Assembly (NCBI GenBank): GCA_017307275.1
Contig: JAFKFK010000027.1
Coordinates: 1-64,000 of the forward strand
DNA from: Alphaproteobacteria bacterium
GTDB taxonomy: Bacteria > Pseudomonadota > Alphaproteobacteria > Reyranellales > Reyranellaceae
Length of the DNA stretch: 64,000 nt
Direction of reading: 5' to 3'
Translations under genes and position numbers: made by a program
Part shown: positions 53,393 to 61,662 of the stretch, one piece after another
How the letters are laid out: each line of letters starts with the position of its first letter
Position numbering within the stretch: the stretch's first letter is position 1
The notes under the pieces: generated by a model
What the model saw: only the letters and a program-made list of their open reading frames with translations
The model's database searches: none
Told to the model about the DNA's origin: nothing

Positions 53393-53725
53393 ATGAGCGA
53401 CTACAATCCCAACGATCTGGGTCCCAACCGTGGCCGTTATGGCCAGGAACCGGGATACGAGACCGACAGCGGCAATTCGGGCTTCGCGCTTTTGGCCATT
53501 CTGGCCGGCGTCGCCTTGGTGGGCGGATTTCTCTACTTCGCCAACCCCCACAACGCTAACGAGCAGCAGGCCCAGTCGCCGCCAGCCACCGAACGGTCGC
53601 TGACCCCCACGCCGGGCGCCAACCCGAATACGGTGCCGGGCATCGACCAGCCCAAGCCGCCGGCTTCGGCAGCGCCGATGGCCCCGGCCACGCCGGCCGA
53701 GCCGCGCACGGCGCCGCAGGAGTAG
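53393..53725 (+). CDS. Small membrane protein with proline-rich tail
   Basis: Unrecognised 110-residue protein: polar N-terminus (SDYNPNDLGPNRGRYGQEPG), one TM helix at about 31-49 (FALLAILAGVALVGGFLYFA), then a Pro/Ala/Thr-rich tail to the end. AAGGAGGA stands before ATG 53393. Orientation predicted N-in, so the tail is periplasmic. It is followed 3 bp later by a shorter protein of the same design. Such pairs may be cell-envelope spacers; this is not shown. Confidence 0.75.
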   Translation: MSDYNPNDLGPNRGRYGQEPGYETDSGNSGFALLAILAGVALVGGFLYFANPHNANEQQAQSPPATERSLTPTPGANPNTVPGIDQPKPPASAAPMAPATPAEPRTAPQE

Positions 53726-53728
53726 ACC

Positions 53729-53995
53729 ATGGCGAGTAGCGATCTTCGTACGCCCAGCAGAGGTCTCTACCTCGTGCTGGGTGTGGTGGCGGTGCTCGTG
53801 ATTGCCGTCGGCATGCTGTTCATGTCGGGTACCGTCGAGGTCCGCAACGATACGGCCCGCGCTCCGACAGACCCGGCGGCGAGGGCGTTGCCTGCCGATG
53901 AACCGAGGACGCCGGCGATCCCCATGCGTCCGGCGCCGGCCCCCGCAAATCCTGCGGATACGACCCCGGCGCCCGACCGACCTGCACAGCAGTAA
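53729..53995 (+). CDS. Small membrane protein with proline-rich tail, second copy
   Basis: Unrecognised 88-residue protein: short Arg-containing N-terminus, one TM helix (LYLVLGVVAVLVIAVGMLFM, about 13-32) and a Pro/Ala/Asp-rich tail ending in PDRPAQQ. Same layout as the gene 3 bp upstream but without clear sequence identity in the helix. Tandem position and shared design suggest joint function. The terminator at 54092-54119 ends this unit. Confidence 0.72.
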   Translation: MASSDLRTPSRGLYLVLGVVAVLVIAVGMLFMSGTVEVRNDTARAPTDPAARALPADEPRTPAIPMRPAPAPANPADTTPAPDRPAQQ

Positions 53996-54009
53996 CGCAG
54001 GATTGGCAC

Positions 54010-54045
54010 AAAAAAAGAGCCCGACCGCGAGTTCCGCGATCGGGC
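54010..54045 (-). terminator. Rho-independent terminator of the patatin gene (minus strand)
   Basis: Read on the minus strand, an 11-bp stem with one mismatch (arms at 54035-54045 and 54019-54029, loop 5-6 nt) is followed by a 7-T run at 54010-54016 after CTC. It lies about 115 bp after the patatin stop. Confidence 0.75.
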
Positions 54046-54091
54046 GCACAGGCCTTAATCTCTGCAAGTTCGAGTTAGCAGTTTGTCAGAC

Positions 54092-54119
54092 GGCGGACCA
54101 GACGGTCCGCCATTTTTTT
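54092..54119 (+). terminator. Rho-independent terminator of the tandem small-protein genes
   Basis: Plus-strand perfect 8-bp stem (GGCGGACC / GGTCCGCC) with a 4-nt loop, then A and seven T. It terminates the unit of 53393-53995, about 100 bp after the last stop. Confidence 0.82.
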
Positions 54120-54159
54120 AGTGCATAGCTTGCTTGCATCCAGCCGAGCCAATTGCGCG

Positions 54160-55560
54160 TCACCCAGATGGGGGAACGACCGACGCAGGAGGAGCAACCG
54201 CAGGGCGAGTTACGCGGCCGCCACGGATGGTGAGCCGCCAGGGAATCGGGTCCGATCGGCCCATGGCCGCCCCCTGAGCCGCCAGGCAGCGCTGAAAGAC
54301 CGGGTCAAACATGTCGTCATTGTCGCCGCCACCGCCGATACGGCACGGGCCGGGCGGCGGCATGCCGGGCTGCGGGACCTTGGCCCCATAGTCGATCAGC
54401 GATGCGGCATCGATATAACGCGCAACGTTGCCGCGCTGACGTCCGACGGTGAGCAGCGATTCGACGCTGGAGCGCAGGAGCTGGTCGATGGCGACAGAGG
54501 CAGTGCGGCCCGCGATGCTCAGAAGATCGAGGCCGTCCTTGCCGGTGCAGTCACGGCCGACCTTCATGTCGCCGCTGACCACGATGGTGACGTCGAGCCG
54601 CCGGCCTTGCAGTGCCGCCTGCAGTTCGCGCGTAAAGAAGACATGCAAGCGGACGCCGCCATCGACATAGAGGTTGTTGTCGATGAACTCCGGCGGAAAG
54701 CCGATGGGAAGCGCCGCCGACGCCATGATGGCCGCGACCATGCGCTGCCGCTTCTGCGCCATGGTCATGTCCTGCCGCGCGGCAATCGCCGTAAGGTCGA
54801 ATACTTCCGGCACACCGCTGTCGAGATTGGTCGCCATGACCGCGAGCGTACGCGTCGCATTCTCGGCGGCGATTGCCTCGACCATCTCCTCATCCAGGAT
54901 CGCCTCGACCTTTCGCCGGAGCGGCGCGTTGTCGTAGAGCGACGTTGCGGTGAGCAGCGAGAGTGTCCCGCGCGAGGTGAAGACATCCTTGTTGCCGAGG
55001 TTGGAGTACATCTCGCGTAGCTTGGCCATGCGCTTGGCATCACCGAGGAAGATCACCGGCGCGACCATCGACCCGGTGCTGACGCCCGTCACCACATCGA
55101 ACTTGGGTCGTGGCTCCGCGCTGTTCTCGCCCCAGCCTTCGAGGAAGCCTGCCGAGAACGCGCCCCACGCACCGCCAGCCGAGACGGAGAGAATGCGCGT
55201 CGGCGGTGGTGGAGGCGGTGCGGCCAGGCGCGGCGCAACAGTAGGCGGCGGGGCCGGCACCGGCGCTTGCTGCCGCGCATCGGCCTGGGCCGCGACCTTG
55301 CTACGGAAAGCCGCCGTGCGCGGCGTAGCCGCCGGTGGCGGCGGGGCGGCGGCGACCGGCGGCGCTCCCTCGGGCGGTACGGGGGCAAGCTGCGCCTGCG
55401 CCTCGATCACGCTTTGATAAATGTCCGGCCAGGGATAGGGCGAGTGCCCCGCTGTGGCGATCGACTTGCAGACTTCCCCCTGCAGCGACTCTGGTCGCGG
55501 CGAACCGCAACCAACCAACACCAACGCCATGGCCACGATGGCGAGCCGACGTCCCGTCAT
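54160..55560 (-). CDS. Patatin-like phospholipase, outer-envelope lipoprotein
   Basis: A 466-residue lipoprotein hydrolase. The signal ends in LVLVGCGS (lipobox Cys18). A Pro/Ala-rich linker (about 55-120) leads into the patatin domain (121-370): oxyanion GGAWGAF (129-135), nucleophile Ser161 in GVSTGS and catalytic Asp300 in YVDGG. Family role is acyl-ester hydrolysis of lipids. Preceded by GGGGAGAGGG; located after the lysine-tail gene in the same direction with an 83-bp gap containing a hairpin. It may act in membrane remodelling or as a predatory or defensive lipase; not shown. Confidence 0.92.
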   Translation of the reverse strand: MTGRRLAIVAMALVLVGCGSPRPESLQGEVCKSIATAGHSPYPWPDIYQSVIEAQAQLAPVPPEGAPPVAAAPPPPAATPRTAAFRSKVAAQADARQQAPVPAPPPTVAPRLAAPPPPPPTRILSVSAGGAWGAFSAGFLEGWGENSAEPRPKFDVVTGVSTGSMVAPVIFLGDAKRMAKLREMYSNLGNKDVFTSRGTLSLLTATSLYDNAPLRRKVEAILDEEMVEAIAAENATRTLAVMATNLDSGVPEVFDLTAIAARQDMTMAQKRQRMVAAIMASAALPIGFPPEFIDNNLYVDGGVRLHVFFTRELQAALQGRRLDVTIVVSGDMKVGRDCTGKDGLDLLSIAGRTASVAIDQLLRSSVESLLTVGRQRGNVARYIDAASLIDYGAKVPQPGMPPPGPCRIGGGGDNDDMFDPVFQRCLAAQGAAMGRSDPIPWRLTIRGGRVTRPAVAPPASVVPPSG

Positions 55561-55602
55561 GTCCCTCTCCCCAGAGGATTAAGGTCCGAGTGTGCGAATG
55601 CG

Positions 55603-55631
55603 GCGGGCCGGGCGTCCAGTGCCCGGCCCGC
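55603..55631 (-). other. Perfect 11-bp hairpin between lysine-tail and patatin genes
   Basis: Arms GCGGGCCGGGC and GCCCGGCCCGC are separated by 7 nt. On the minus strand it follows the lysine-tail gene by 12 bp. There is no T-tract, so it is more like a stabilising or Rho-assisted structure than an intrinsic terminator. Confidence 0.6.
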
Positions 55632-55643
55632 ACATCTCAACGC

Positions 55644-56309
55644 TCAGGATTTCTTCTTTTTCGCGGCCTTCTTCTTGGTGGCTTTCTTCTTGGCGACCTT
55701 CTTCTTTGCCGACTTCTTTTTCGCCGCTCTCTTCTTCGCGGCAAAGTTCCTCGACACGGCTCTGGCCTTCGCCAAGCTCGGCGAGAAGGGATCCTCGCCG
55801 CCCGGATCCTCGCCCGTCGAGCCCGGATCGTCCTCTTCGGTGCCGTCGGTTTCTGGCGTCTGCAGGATGATCAAGGTGATGAACTTCGTGACATCCTGTG
55901 GCAGTGGAATTGCATTGGCGACCACACGCAGGTCCGTCCCGGTCACGGCGGCGAACTTGATCGCCTCGCAGTCAGCCGCGAGCAATGCAGTCCTGATGTA
56001 CTTCTTGATGTCTTCTGCAGCATCGGATCCGCCGCCCGGGGCGTTGTTGGCCTTGGAATGCAGGACCTTGAGAAACCCCCACCATCGCTTGGAATGTGTT
56101 GTGGCGGGCCCCCCGTTGTCACCCCAGATGCGCATCCGTCGCGCGATCCTGTGCAGCTTGAGTCCGGCACTACCTGCATCGAAGCGCTTCATGCGCACCG
56201 GCGTCGAGCGAATTTTCTCGATACCGCTGCTTGGACCGCTGTCACTGAACTTGAAATCCAGCCTGGAGACAATCCGCTGGATTTGTTTGTCATTGAGCCA
56301 AAGTCCCAT
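55644..56309 (-). CDS. Unrecognised protein with histone-H1-like lysine-rich C-terminal tail
   Basis: A 221-residue protein. Residues 1-150 look globular and mixed (WLNDKQIQRIVSRLDFKF; KRWWGFLKVLHSKANN; VTKFITLIILQTPE); residues 150-180 are acidic/Gly (TEEDDPGSTGEDPGGEDP); the last 33 residues are almost only Lys and Ala (AKKRAAKKKSAKKK and on), like histone H1 or bacterial H1-like tails that bind DNA or RNA. GGGAGC precedes ATG 56309. It lies 21 bp after the metallopeptidase-like gene. No family recognised for the N-terminal part. Base composition looks lower in GC than its neighbours. Confidence 0.7.
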   Translation of the reverse strand: MGLWLNDKQIQRIVSRLDFKFSDSGPSSGIEKIRSTPVRMKRFDAGSAGLKLHRIARRMRIWGDNGGPATTHSKRWWGFLKVLHSKANNAPGGGSDAAEDIKKYIRTALLAADCEAIKFAAVTGTDLRVVANAIPLPQDVTKFITLIILQTPETDGTEEDDPGSTGEDPGGEDPFSPSLAKARAVSRNFAAKKRAAKKKSAKKKVAKKKATKKKAAKKKKS

Positions 56310-56330
56310 CGTCTGCTCCCCCGTTCGAAT

Positions 56331-56765
56331 CTATGGGTGCGCGACTTTCATTGCCTCGCGACGGCCGACGGTCGCGTAGCGACGGCCGAGCGATCTACCA
56401 AAGACGGTTCGCAGGCCGCTGGTCGCGGCCCACTCATCGGCGCGCTCTTCCGAGCTCAGCCAGAAGTAATGAGGATGGGCAGGAGCGCCGCCCAGATGAT
56501 GTCCGGTCTCGTGGGCCATCACCCACGCAATGCCTGCGACCGAAAGACGACGATGCCGGGCAAGACCGCCGTAGAGACGGATCTGCTTCCGGCCATCCAG
56601 TACGAAGGCCTGCGCGTTGCAGGTCGGCGACGTCCACAGGATGTCGAAACCGATTTCGGGGAAACGCACGGCGAATCGCCCGACGATCCGTTCGATTCGG
56701 GCGCGATGTCTAAAATCCAGTAAAGATCGTAAATTACGCTTCGGCGTTACTGAGCCCAGGATCAT
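56331..56765 (-). CDS. Small HExxH metallopeptidase-like protein (minigluzincin-like)
   Basis: A 144-residue protein with HETGHH at 85-90 in AWVMAHETGHHLGG and a likely third zinc ligand in SSEERADEWAA (Glu106/Glu107), the spacing of M48-type gluzincins. No signal peptide or TM helix is seen. ATG 56765. The gene is first of a possible unit with the lysine-tail gene and patatin. No other family member is recognised, so the peptidase role is a motif-based proposal. Confidence 0.75.
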   Translation of the reverse strand: MILGSVTPKRNLRSLLDFRHRARIERIVGRFAVRFPEIGFDILWTSPTCNAQAFVLDGRKQIRLYGGLARHRRLSVAGIAWVMAHETGHHLGGAPAHPHYFWLSSEERADEWAATSGLRTVFGRSLGRRYATVGRREAMKVAHP

Positions 56766-56831
56766 GCCAAGGTCTCCACCGATCGACGTTGGACCTTAGG
56801 AGGAGGAGAGCGGAGAGTCTACAACCTCGAC

Positions 56832-56848
56832 GAGTCTCGATGAGACTC
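56832..56848. promoter_or_regulatory. Dyad between metallopeptidase-like and cyclase genes
   Basis: GAGTCTC-GAT-GAGACTC, perfect 7-bp arms with a 3-bp spacer. A partial AGAGTCT copy lies just upstream at about 56814-56820. It sits 55 bp before the cyclase-AAA gene and 67 bp from the divergent gene, so it may be an operator for either. Confidence 0.45.
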
Positions 56849-56903
56849 CCCTCTTGTCGAAAGGCCCGCTAAGCTCGTTCTGCACCACCGTCGGGGGAAG
56901 ACG

Positions 56904-59900
56904 ATGCGTTGCACGAGTTGTGAAACCGACAACACAGCGGACAGCCGTTTCTGCATCGCCTGCGGCGCGGCTCTAGGTCAGTTGTGCCTGTCGTGCAATC
57001 ACCTCAATGCCGCGACAGCCCGGTTCTGCACTCAGTGCGGCACAGCCGTGCAACGCTCGCCGATGGCCGGCCCTCACAACGCCTCGGCCATTAGGGGAGA
57101 ACTCAAACAGATCACCGTCTTGTTTGCCGATGTCTTCGGCTCGACGGAGCTGATCGAAGCGCTCGACCCCGAAGAAGCCGACCGCCGCCTGGCCCCCTGC
57201 ATCGAGGCCATGAAGGATGCCGTCCATCGCTTCGAGGGGACCGTCGTCAAGATTCAGGGCGATGGCGTCATGGCTCTGTTCGGAGCGCCCAACCCGCAGG
57301 AAGACCATGCCGTGCGCGCCTGTTGCGCCGCGCTTGCCATGCAGGCCGCTTTCAAAGCCTTGCCAGCGGAGGCACCACCGGTCCGGGTTGGCATACACTC
57401 CGGCGAGGTACTGGCGCGGGTGATCGCCAACGACTTCTCCAATGAGTTCGATGCGACCGGCCTCGCGGTCCACATTGCCAACCGACTGCAAAGCCTGGCT
57501 CCGCCCGGCGGCATCGCTCTTTCGTCGGCGACCCTGCGCGGCGCCCGGCAGTTCGTATCCGTCGAATCGCTCGGCACCCAGCCAATTCGCGGGCTTTCGG
57601 CTCCCCTTGAGATTTTCCTGCTGACCGGCCTGCGGCGCGGCCCCAACAGCCAACGGTTCAGCAACGAGGTTGGCCGCTCGGACTTCGTCGGGCGCGATAC
57701 CGAAATGGCATTTCTCGAACACGGTCTGGAGCGGGCCGACGAAGGCGATGGATGCGCGATCGGCCTCGTGGCCGACGCCGGTATCGGCAAGAGCCGGCTC
57801 TGTTTCGAATTCGCCGAACGTTGCCGAGCGCGCGGCATACGCGTGCTCGAAGGTCTCGCGCTCGCGCACAGTCGTGCGACTCCTTTCGAGCCGGTGATCG
57901 ATCTGGTGAAGGCCCTGTTCGAGATGACGTCGGACGACGAGCCGGAGCGGGCCCGCGAGAAGATCGTCGAGACGCTGCAGTCGTTGAGCGTCGATCTCGG
58001 CACCGACCTGCCCCTGTTGTTCGATTTCCTCGGCGTCGCCGATCCCGCCACGACGCTGCCCCGTGCCGATCCAGTCGTGCGGCGCGAGCGGCTAAATGGC
58101 CTGTTCCGCCGGCTCATCCGCACCGCCGGAGCAACGACGCCTGCGGTCATTCTGCTCGAGGATCTGCACTTCCTGGATTCCGGCAGCGAATCGCTCCTGG
58201 AGGTGCTGGCGGAAGCTCTGCCCGGCACGCGCATCCTGCTGGTGGTCAACTTCCGGCCTGGCTACGCCGCGACCTGGATGCACGGCGACCACTACGATCA
58301 AGTCTCGTTGGCGCCACTGCGGCGGGGCGCGGCAGATTTGCTGGCTGCACAGCTTCTCGGTGACGACGAATCGGTGACACCGCTGCTCGCGTTGATGGCC
58401 GACCGCGCCCGCGGCAATCCACTGTTCATCGAGGAACTGGTTCGCAAGTTCGAGGAGAGCGGCGATCTCGTGGGCGAGCGCGGTGTCTACCGCCTGCGGC
58501 GATCTCCCGACATGCGGCTTGTGCCCGACACGGTGCAGGCGATCATCGGAGCGCGCATCGACGGTCAGCCGGAGGCCGAGAAGTCGATCTTGCAGACAGC
58601 CGCGGTGATCGGCCGTGAGTTCGCCTTGCCCGTGTTGGCGCGGCTGGTCGGCGGATTGGCCTCGCAACTCGGCCACGTGATGCATCGCCTGGCCGGTGCT
58701 GGTCTGGTCTACGAAGCAGGATCCGGCGGCGACGACCTGTACGCCTTCCGGCATCCGATGGTGCAGGATGTCGCCTATCGCTCGCTTCTCTCCGAGAAGC
58801 GGCGCAATCTGCATGCTGCCGTCGCCGCCGAACTCGAGAAGACCCTGCCCGATCCCAACGGCGCGCAGGCAGGCTTCATCGCCTATCACTGGGAGGAGGC
58901 CGGCAATCCTCTTCAAGCGGCCTCGTACAGCATGAAGGCGGGGACGTGGCACGGCACGCGCGACGCCGCCCAGGCATTGCAATCCTGGAGACGCGCCCAT
59001 CGTCTGTTGAGCAGCCTGCCCCTGCAGGGTCAGCAGCGATACCCGCTGCTGATGGCCAGCGGTCAGATCGTGAACCTCGCCTGGCGCGAGGGGCTGACGG
59101 CTGTCGATATCGAGCCCTACTACGCCGAAGCGCTGGCAATCGCGCGCGAGCTGGGCGACCTGCGCGCCATCACCCTGTTGACCGTTGCCTATGGGCGGGC
59201 CCTGGCGGCCAGCGGCTCGGCCGAGGATTATGTCACGACCGTCGACGGTGTGCTGGCAACGGTCGACGACAGCACGCGCAATGCAAGCCTGCGCGTCGTT
59301 CTGACGGCGATCCTGTGCCATGCGCTCAGACTGTCGGGCAACCTGTCTCGCGCGCTTGAAGCCAACGATCACGCCCTGGCACGTGTGAAGGACATCGACG
59401 ACATCGACCAGCAGACGCTGGGGTTCAGCATCGCCATCTGGATCAACGGCATGCGGGCCCAGATCCTCACCATGATGGGTCGGTTCGACGACGCGAGGCC
59501 GCTGCTCGATGCCTTGATCGCAGCCGACGACGCGACAGTGGACGTGCTGCACAGGCTGTTGGCGCACGCGACCCAGTGCGACATCGCGTGGGCGCTGAGC
59601 GATCTGGATCTGCTCGATAGCCACAGCAAGCAGGCTCTGCAGCTCGCGGAGCGCAGCGGCAATCCTTACCTCATGGTCTACGGCAAAGGCTATGTCGGGC
59701 TGGCGCAGGCCATGCGCGGCGCCCATTCCGATGCGGCAGCGACGCTCAGCGATGCCCTGACCTATGCGCGCCGCCGCAATGCCGGGCTGGAAAACGAAGC
59801 GCGCCTGTTGGCCGACCTCGCTCATGTTCAGCTTCGCGCCGGCCTCGCCGACCGGGCGCGCGACACTGCCGAGGAAGCTGCTGCCGTCGCACGCCGGCGC

Positions 59901-60026
59901 GGCGCCAAGGTCTGGCTGGCCTACAGCGAATGGCTGATCGGCGGCCCGGCATCGGCGTCGTTCAACAGTCTGGTCGATACGACGGGCGCGGAGTTGCTGC
60001 GTCGTCTCTCGCATCCGCGCGCGTAG
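56904..60026 (+). CDS. Zinc-ribbon / class III nucleotide cyclase / AAA-ATPase / TPR signalling protein
   Basis: A 1040-residue soluble protein. A double zinc ribbon (Cys3, 6, 17, 20; then Cys28, 31, 42, 45) precedes a class III adenylate/guanylate cyclase domain (about 65-245) with metal Asp76 in VLFADVFGS and Asp120 in IQGDGVMALFG. An AAA/STAND ATPase follows (FVGRDTEM, Walker A ADAGIGKS 290-297, Walker B-like VILLEDLHFLD). The rest (about 640-1040) is helical TPR-like. Such proteins are annotated as adenylate/guanylate cyclases with AAA; their input is unknown. GGGGGAAG precedes ATG 56904. Confidence 0.93.
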   Translation: MRCTSCETDNTADSRFCIACGAALGQLCLSCNHLNAATARFCTQCGTAVQRSPMAGPHNASAIRGELKQITVLFADVFGSTELIEALDPEEADRRLAPCIEAMKDAVHRFEGTVVKIQGDGVMALFGAPNPQEDHAVRACCAALAMQAAFKALPAEAPPVRVGIHSGEVLARVIANDFSNEFDATGLAVHIANRLQSLAPPGGIALSSATLRGARQFVSVESLGTQPIRGLSAPLEIFLLTGLRRGPNSQRFSNEVGRSDFVGRDTEMAFLEHGLERADEGDGCAIGLVADAGIGKSRLCFEFAERCRARGIRVLEGLALAHSRATPFEPVIDLVKALFEMTSDDEPERAREKIVETLQSLSVDLGTDLPLLFDFLGVADPATTLPRADPVVRRERLNGLFRRLIRTAGATTPAVILLEDLHFLDSGSESLLEVLAEALPGTRILLVVNFRPGYAATWMHGDHYDQVSLAPLRRGAADLLAAQLLGDDESVTPLLALMADRARGNPLFIEELVRKFEESGDLVGERGVYRLRRSPDMRLVPDTVQAIIGARIDGQPEAEKSILQTAAVIGREFALPVLARLVGGLASQLGHVMHRLAGAGLVYEAGSGGDDLYAFRHPMVQDVAYRSLLSEKRRNLHAAVAAELEKTLPDPNGAQAGFIAYHWEEAGNPLQAASYSMKAGTWHGTRDAAQALQSWRRAHRLLSSLPLQGQQRYPLLMASGQIVNLAWREGLTAVDIEPYYAEALAIARELGDLRAITLLTVAYGRALAASGSAEDYVTTVDGVLATVDDSTRNASLRVVLTAILCHALRLSGNLSRALEANDHALARVKDIDDIDQQTLGFSIAIWINGMRAQILTMMGRFDDARPLLDALIAADDATVDVLHRLLAHATQCDIAWALSDLDLLDSHSKQALQLAERSGNPYLMVYGKGYVGLAQAMRGAHSDAAATLSDALTYARRRNAGLENEARLLADLAHVQLRAGLADRARDTAEEAAAVARRRGAKVWLAYSEWLIGGPASASFNSLVDTTGAELLRRLSHPRA

Positions 60027-60035
60027 AGCGTCCCT

Positions 60036-60941
60036 CTACAGGAACGGGCGAAGCGCCTCACCGAGCTGACGGAAGGTTTCCCGGCGCGCGGAAGTACGAC
60101 GCCAGGCGAGCCCGATGCGGCGATGCGACGTGCCCTCCACCATGGGCCGCACGGCGACGTCGAGGCCACGCACGATGCCGGCGTCCAGGGCCATCTGCGG
60201 CATCAGAGTGACACCCAATCCGTTGGCGACCATCTGGGCGAGCGTGTGCAAGCTGGTGCCATTGAAGGCGGTGTTGCGCCGCGCGCTTTCGAGTTCGCAA
60301 GCCGCCAAGGCCTGGTCGCGCAGGCAATGGCCATCCTCCAGGAGCAACAGGTTCTCGCTCGCGATGTCGGTGGGCGTCGCCGCACCGGCGGCCGGCAGGC
60401 CGTGATCCGCAGGATAGACGACGGAGAAGCGATCTTCGCCAAGGTCCATCACGTCGAGGTCGCCCAACGCATAGGGCAACGCGAGCAACACGGCGTCGAG
60501 TTCGCCGGCATCCAGCCGTTCGAGCAGCCGCGCGGTCTGGTCTTCGCGCAGATAGAGCTGCAGCTTGGGAAAAATCTCGCGCAACTTCGGCAGAGCACGC
60601 GGCAGCAGGAACGGACCGATGGTCGGGATAACGCCGAGATGCAGCGGCCCGGCCATGGGTTCGCGCGCAGCCTGAGCCACGTCCATCAGTTCCTCGGCGC
60701 CCTTCAGCAGGGCGCGCGACCGGTCCGCCAGATCGCGTCCCAGCGCCGTTGGCACCACGCTGCGTTTGGTGCGCTCCAGCAGGGGGGCACCCAGCAAGTC
60801 TTCCAGTTCCTGGATACCGGCGCTCAGGGTCGACTGGCTGACATTGCAGGCCGCGGCGGCCTGGCCGAAGTGGCAACGGTCAACCACGGCAACCAGATAC
60901 CGCAGTTGTCGCAGGGTAGGGACCGTCCTCATGGAGAGCAT
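60036..60941 (-). CDS. oxyR: LysR-type hydrogen peroxide sensor OxyR
   Basis: Peroxide-responsive regulator of 301 residues. HTH at about 10-65 (LRYLVAVVDRCHFGQAAAACNVSQSTLSAGIQELE), then the effector domain. The redox pair Cys206 and Cys215 is spaced nine residues apart (GHCLRDQALAACELE), as in OxyR where disulphide formation switches the protein. Divergent from ahpC over 133 bp, with shared operator-like dyads. Start ATG 60941 has GGAAAAAG upstream. Confidence 0.95.
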   Translation of the reverse strand: MLSMRTVPTLRQLRYLVAVVDRCHFGQAAAACNVSQSTLSAGIQELEDLLGAPLLERTKRSVVPTALGRDLADRSRALLKGAEELMDVAQAAREPMAGPLHLGVIPTIGPFLLPRALPKLREIFPKLQLYLREDQTARLLERLDAGELDAVLLALPYALGDLDVMDLGEDRFSVVYPADHGLPAAGAATPTDIASENLLLLEDGHCLRDQALAACELESARRNTAFNGTSLHTLAQMVANGLGVTLMPQMALDAGIVRGLDVAVRPMVEGTSHRRIGLAWRRTSARRETFRQLGEALRPFL

Positions 60942-60942
60942 A

Positions 60943-61008
60943 TAATCGCTTTTTCCGATTAATCAATTCGGTATTTTGCGATTTGATAAATCTTAGAACG
61001 CTCCTAAG
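60943..61008. promoter_or_regulatory. Candidate OxyR sites in the oxyR-ahpC intergenic region
   Basis: Two dyads have the 7-bp spacing of OxyR half-sites: TAATCG-N7-CGATTA (60943-60961) and CTTAG-N7-CTAAG (60992-61008). OxyR prefers ATAG-N7-CTAT, so both are related but imperfect. The first overlaps the oxyR ribosome site and would explain autorepression; the second lies 67 bp before ahpC. Confidence 0.55.
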
Positions 61009-61074
61009 TCTTAGTCCGACGCCGGGTTCAGCCGTCGCCTTCCCGGCGTGACCGAACACCCAAGGAGTACCGAT

Positions 61075-61644
61075 ATGTCTTTGATCAACACCGAGATTAA
61101 GCCGTTCAAGGCGACCGCCTACCAGAAGGGCAAGTTCGTCGACGTGACCGACGCCAACCTGAAGGGCAAGGGCAAGTGGTCTGTCGTGTTCTTCTACCCG
61201 GCCGACTTCACCTTCGTCTGCCCGACCGAACTCGAAGACCTGGCCGACAACTATGCCGAGTTCAAGAAGCTGGGCGTGGAGATCTACAGCGTCTCGACCG
61301 ACACCCACTTCAGCCACAAGGCGTGGCACGACACGTCAGCCGCCATCAAGAAGATCGACTACGTGATGGTCGGCGACCCGACCGGCACGATTACCCGCAA
61401 CTTCGGCGTGATGATCGAGGAAGCCGGCCTCGCTGACCGCGGCACCTTCGTCGTCGACCCCGAGGGCAAGATCCAGATCGTCGAGATCACCGCCGGCGGT
61501 ATCGGCCGCGATGCCAGCGAACTGCTGCGCAAGGTCAAGGCTGCCCAGTACGTCGCCGCCCATCCCGGCGAGGTCTGCCCCGCCGCCTGGAAGGAAGGCG
61601 AGAAGACCCTGGCCCCGAGCCTGGATCTGGTCGGCAAGATCTAA
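61075..61644 (+). CDS. ahpC: Alkyl hydroperoxide reductase C (2-Cys peroxiredoxin)
   Basis: Peroxiredoxin of 189 residues. Peroxidatic Cys49 in DFTFVCPTE and resolving Cys168 in [14 protein letters not shown] precedes ATG 61075; an ATG at 61048 adds nine residues. Reduced by AhpF encoded 76 bp downstream. The gene is close to OxyR, consistent with peroxide induction. Confidence 0.98.
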   Translation: MSLINTEIKPFKATAYQKGKFVDVTDANLKGKGKWSVVFFYPADFTFVCPTELEDLADNYAEFKKLGVEIYSVSTDTHFSHKAWHDTSAAIKKIDYVMVGDPTGTITRNFGVMIEEAGLADRGTFVVDPEGKIQIVEITAGGIGRDASELLRKVKAAQYVAAHPGEVCPAAWKEGEKTLAPSLDLVGKI

Positions 61645-61662
61645 CGACAGCCGCTCACCAAA

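Noticed and set aside
55644..55742. Lysine/alanine codon repeat as a DNA tandem repeat or CRISPR-like element
   Set aside because: The AAG-rich repeats are irregular and stay in frame as a protein tail; no spacer-repeat structure.
58092..60014. 640-codon minus-strand open frame opposite the cyclase-AAA gene
   Set aside because: Shadow frame; the plus strand has zinc, cyclase and Walker motifs.
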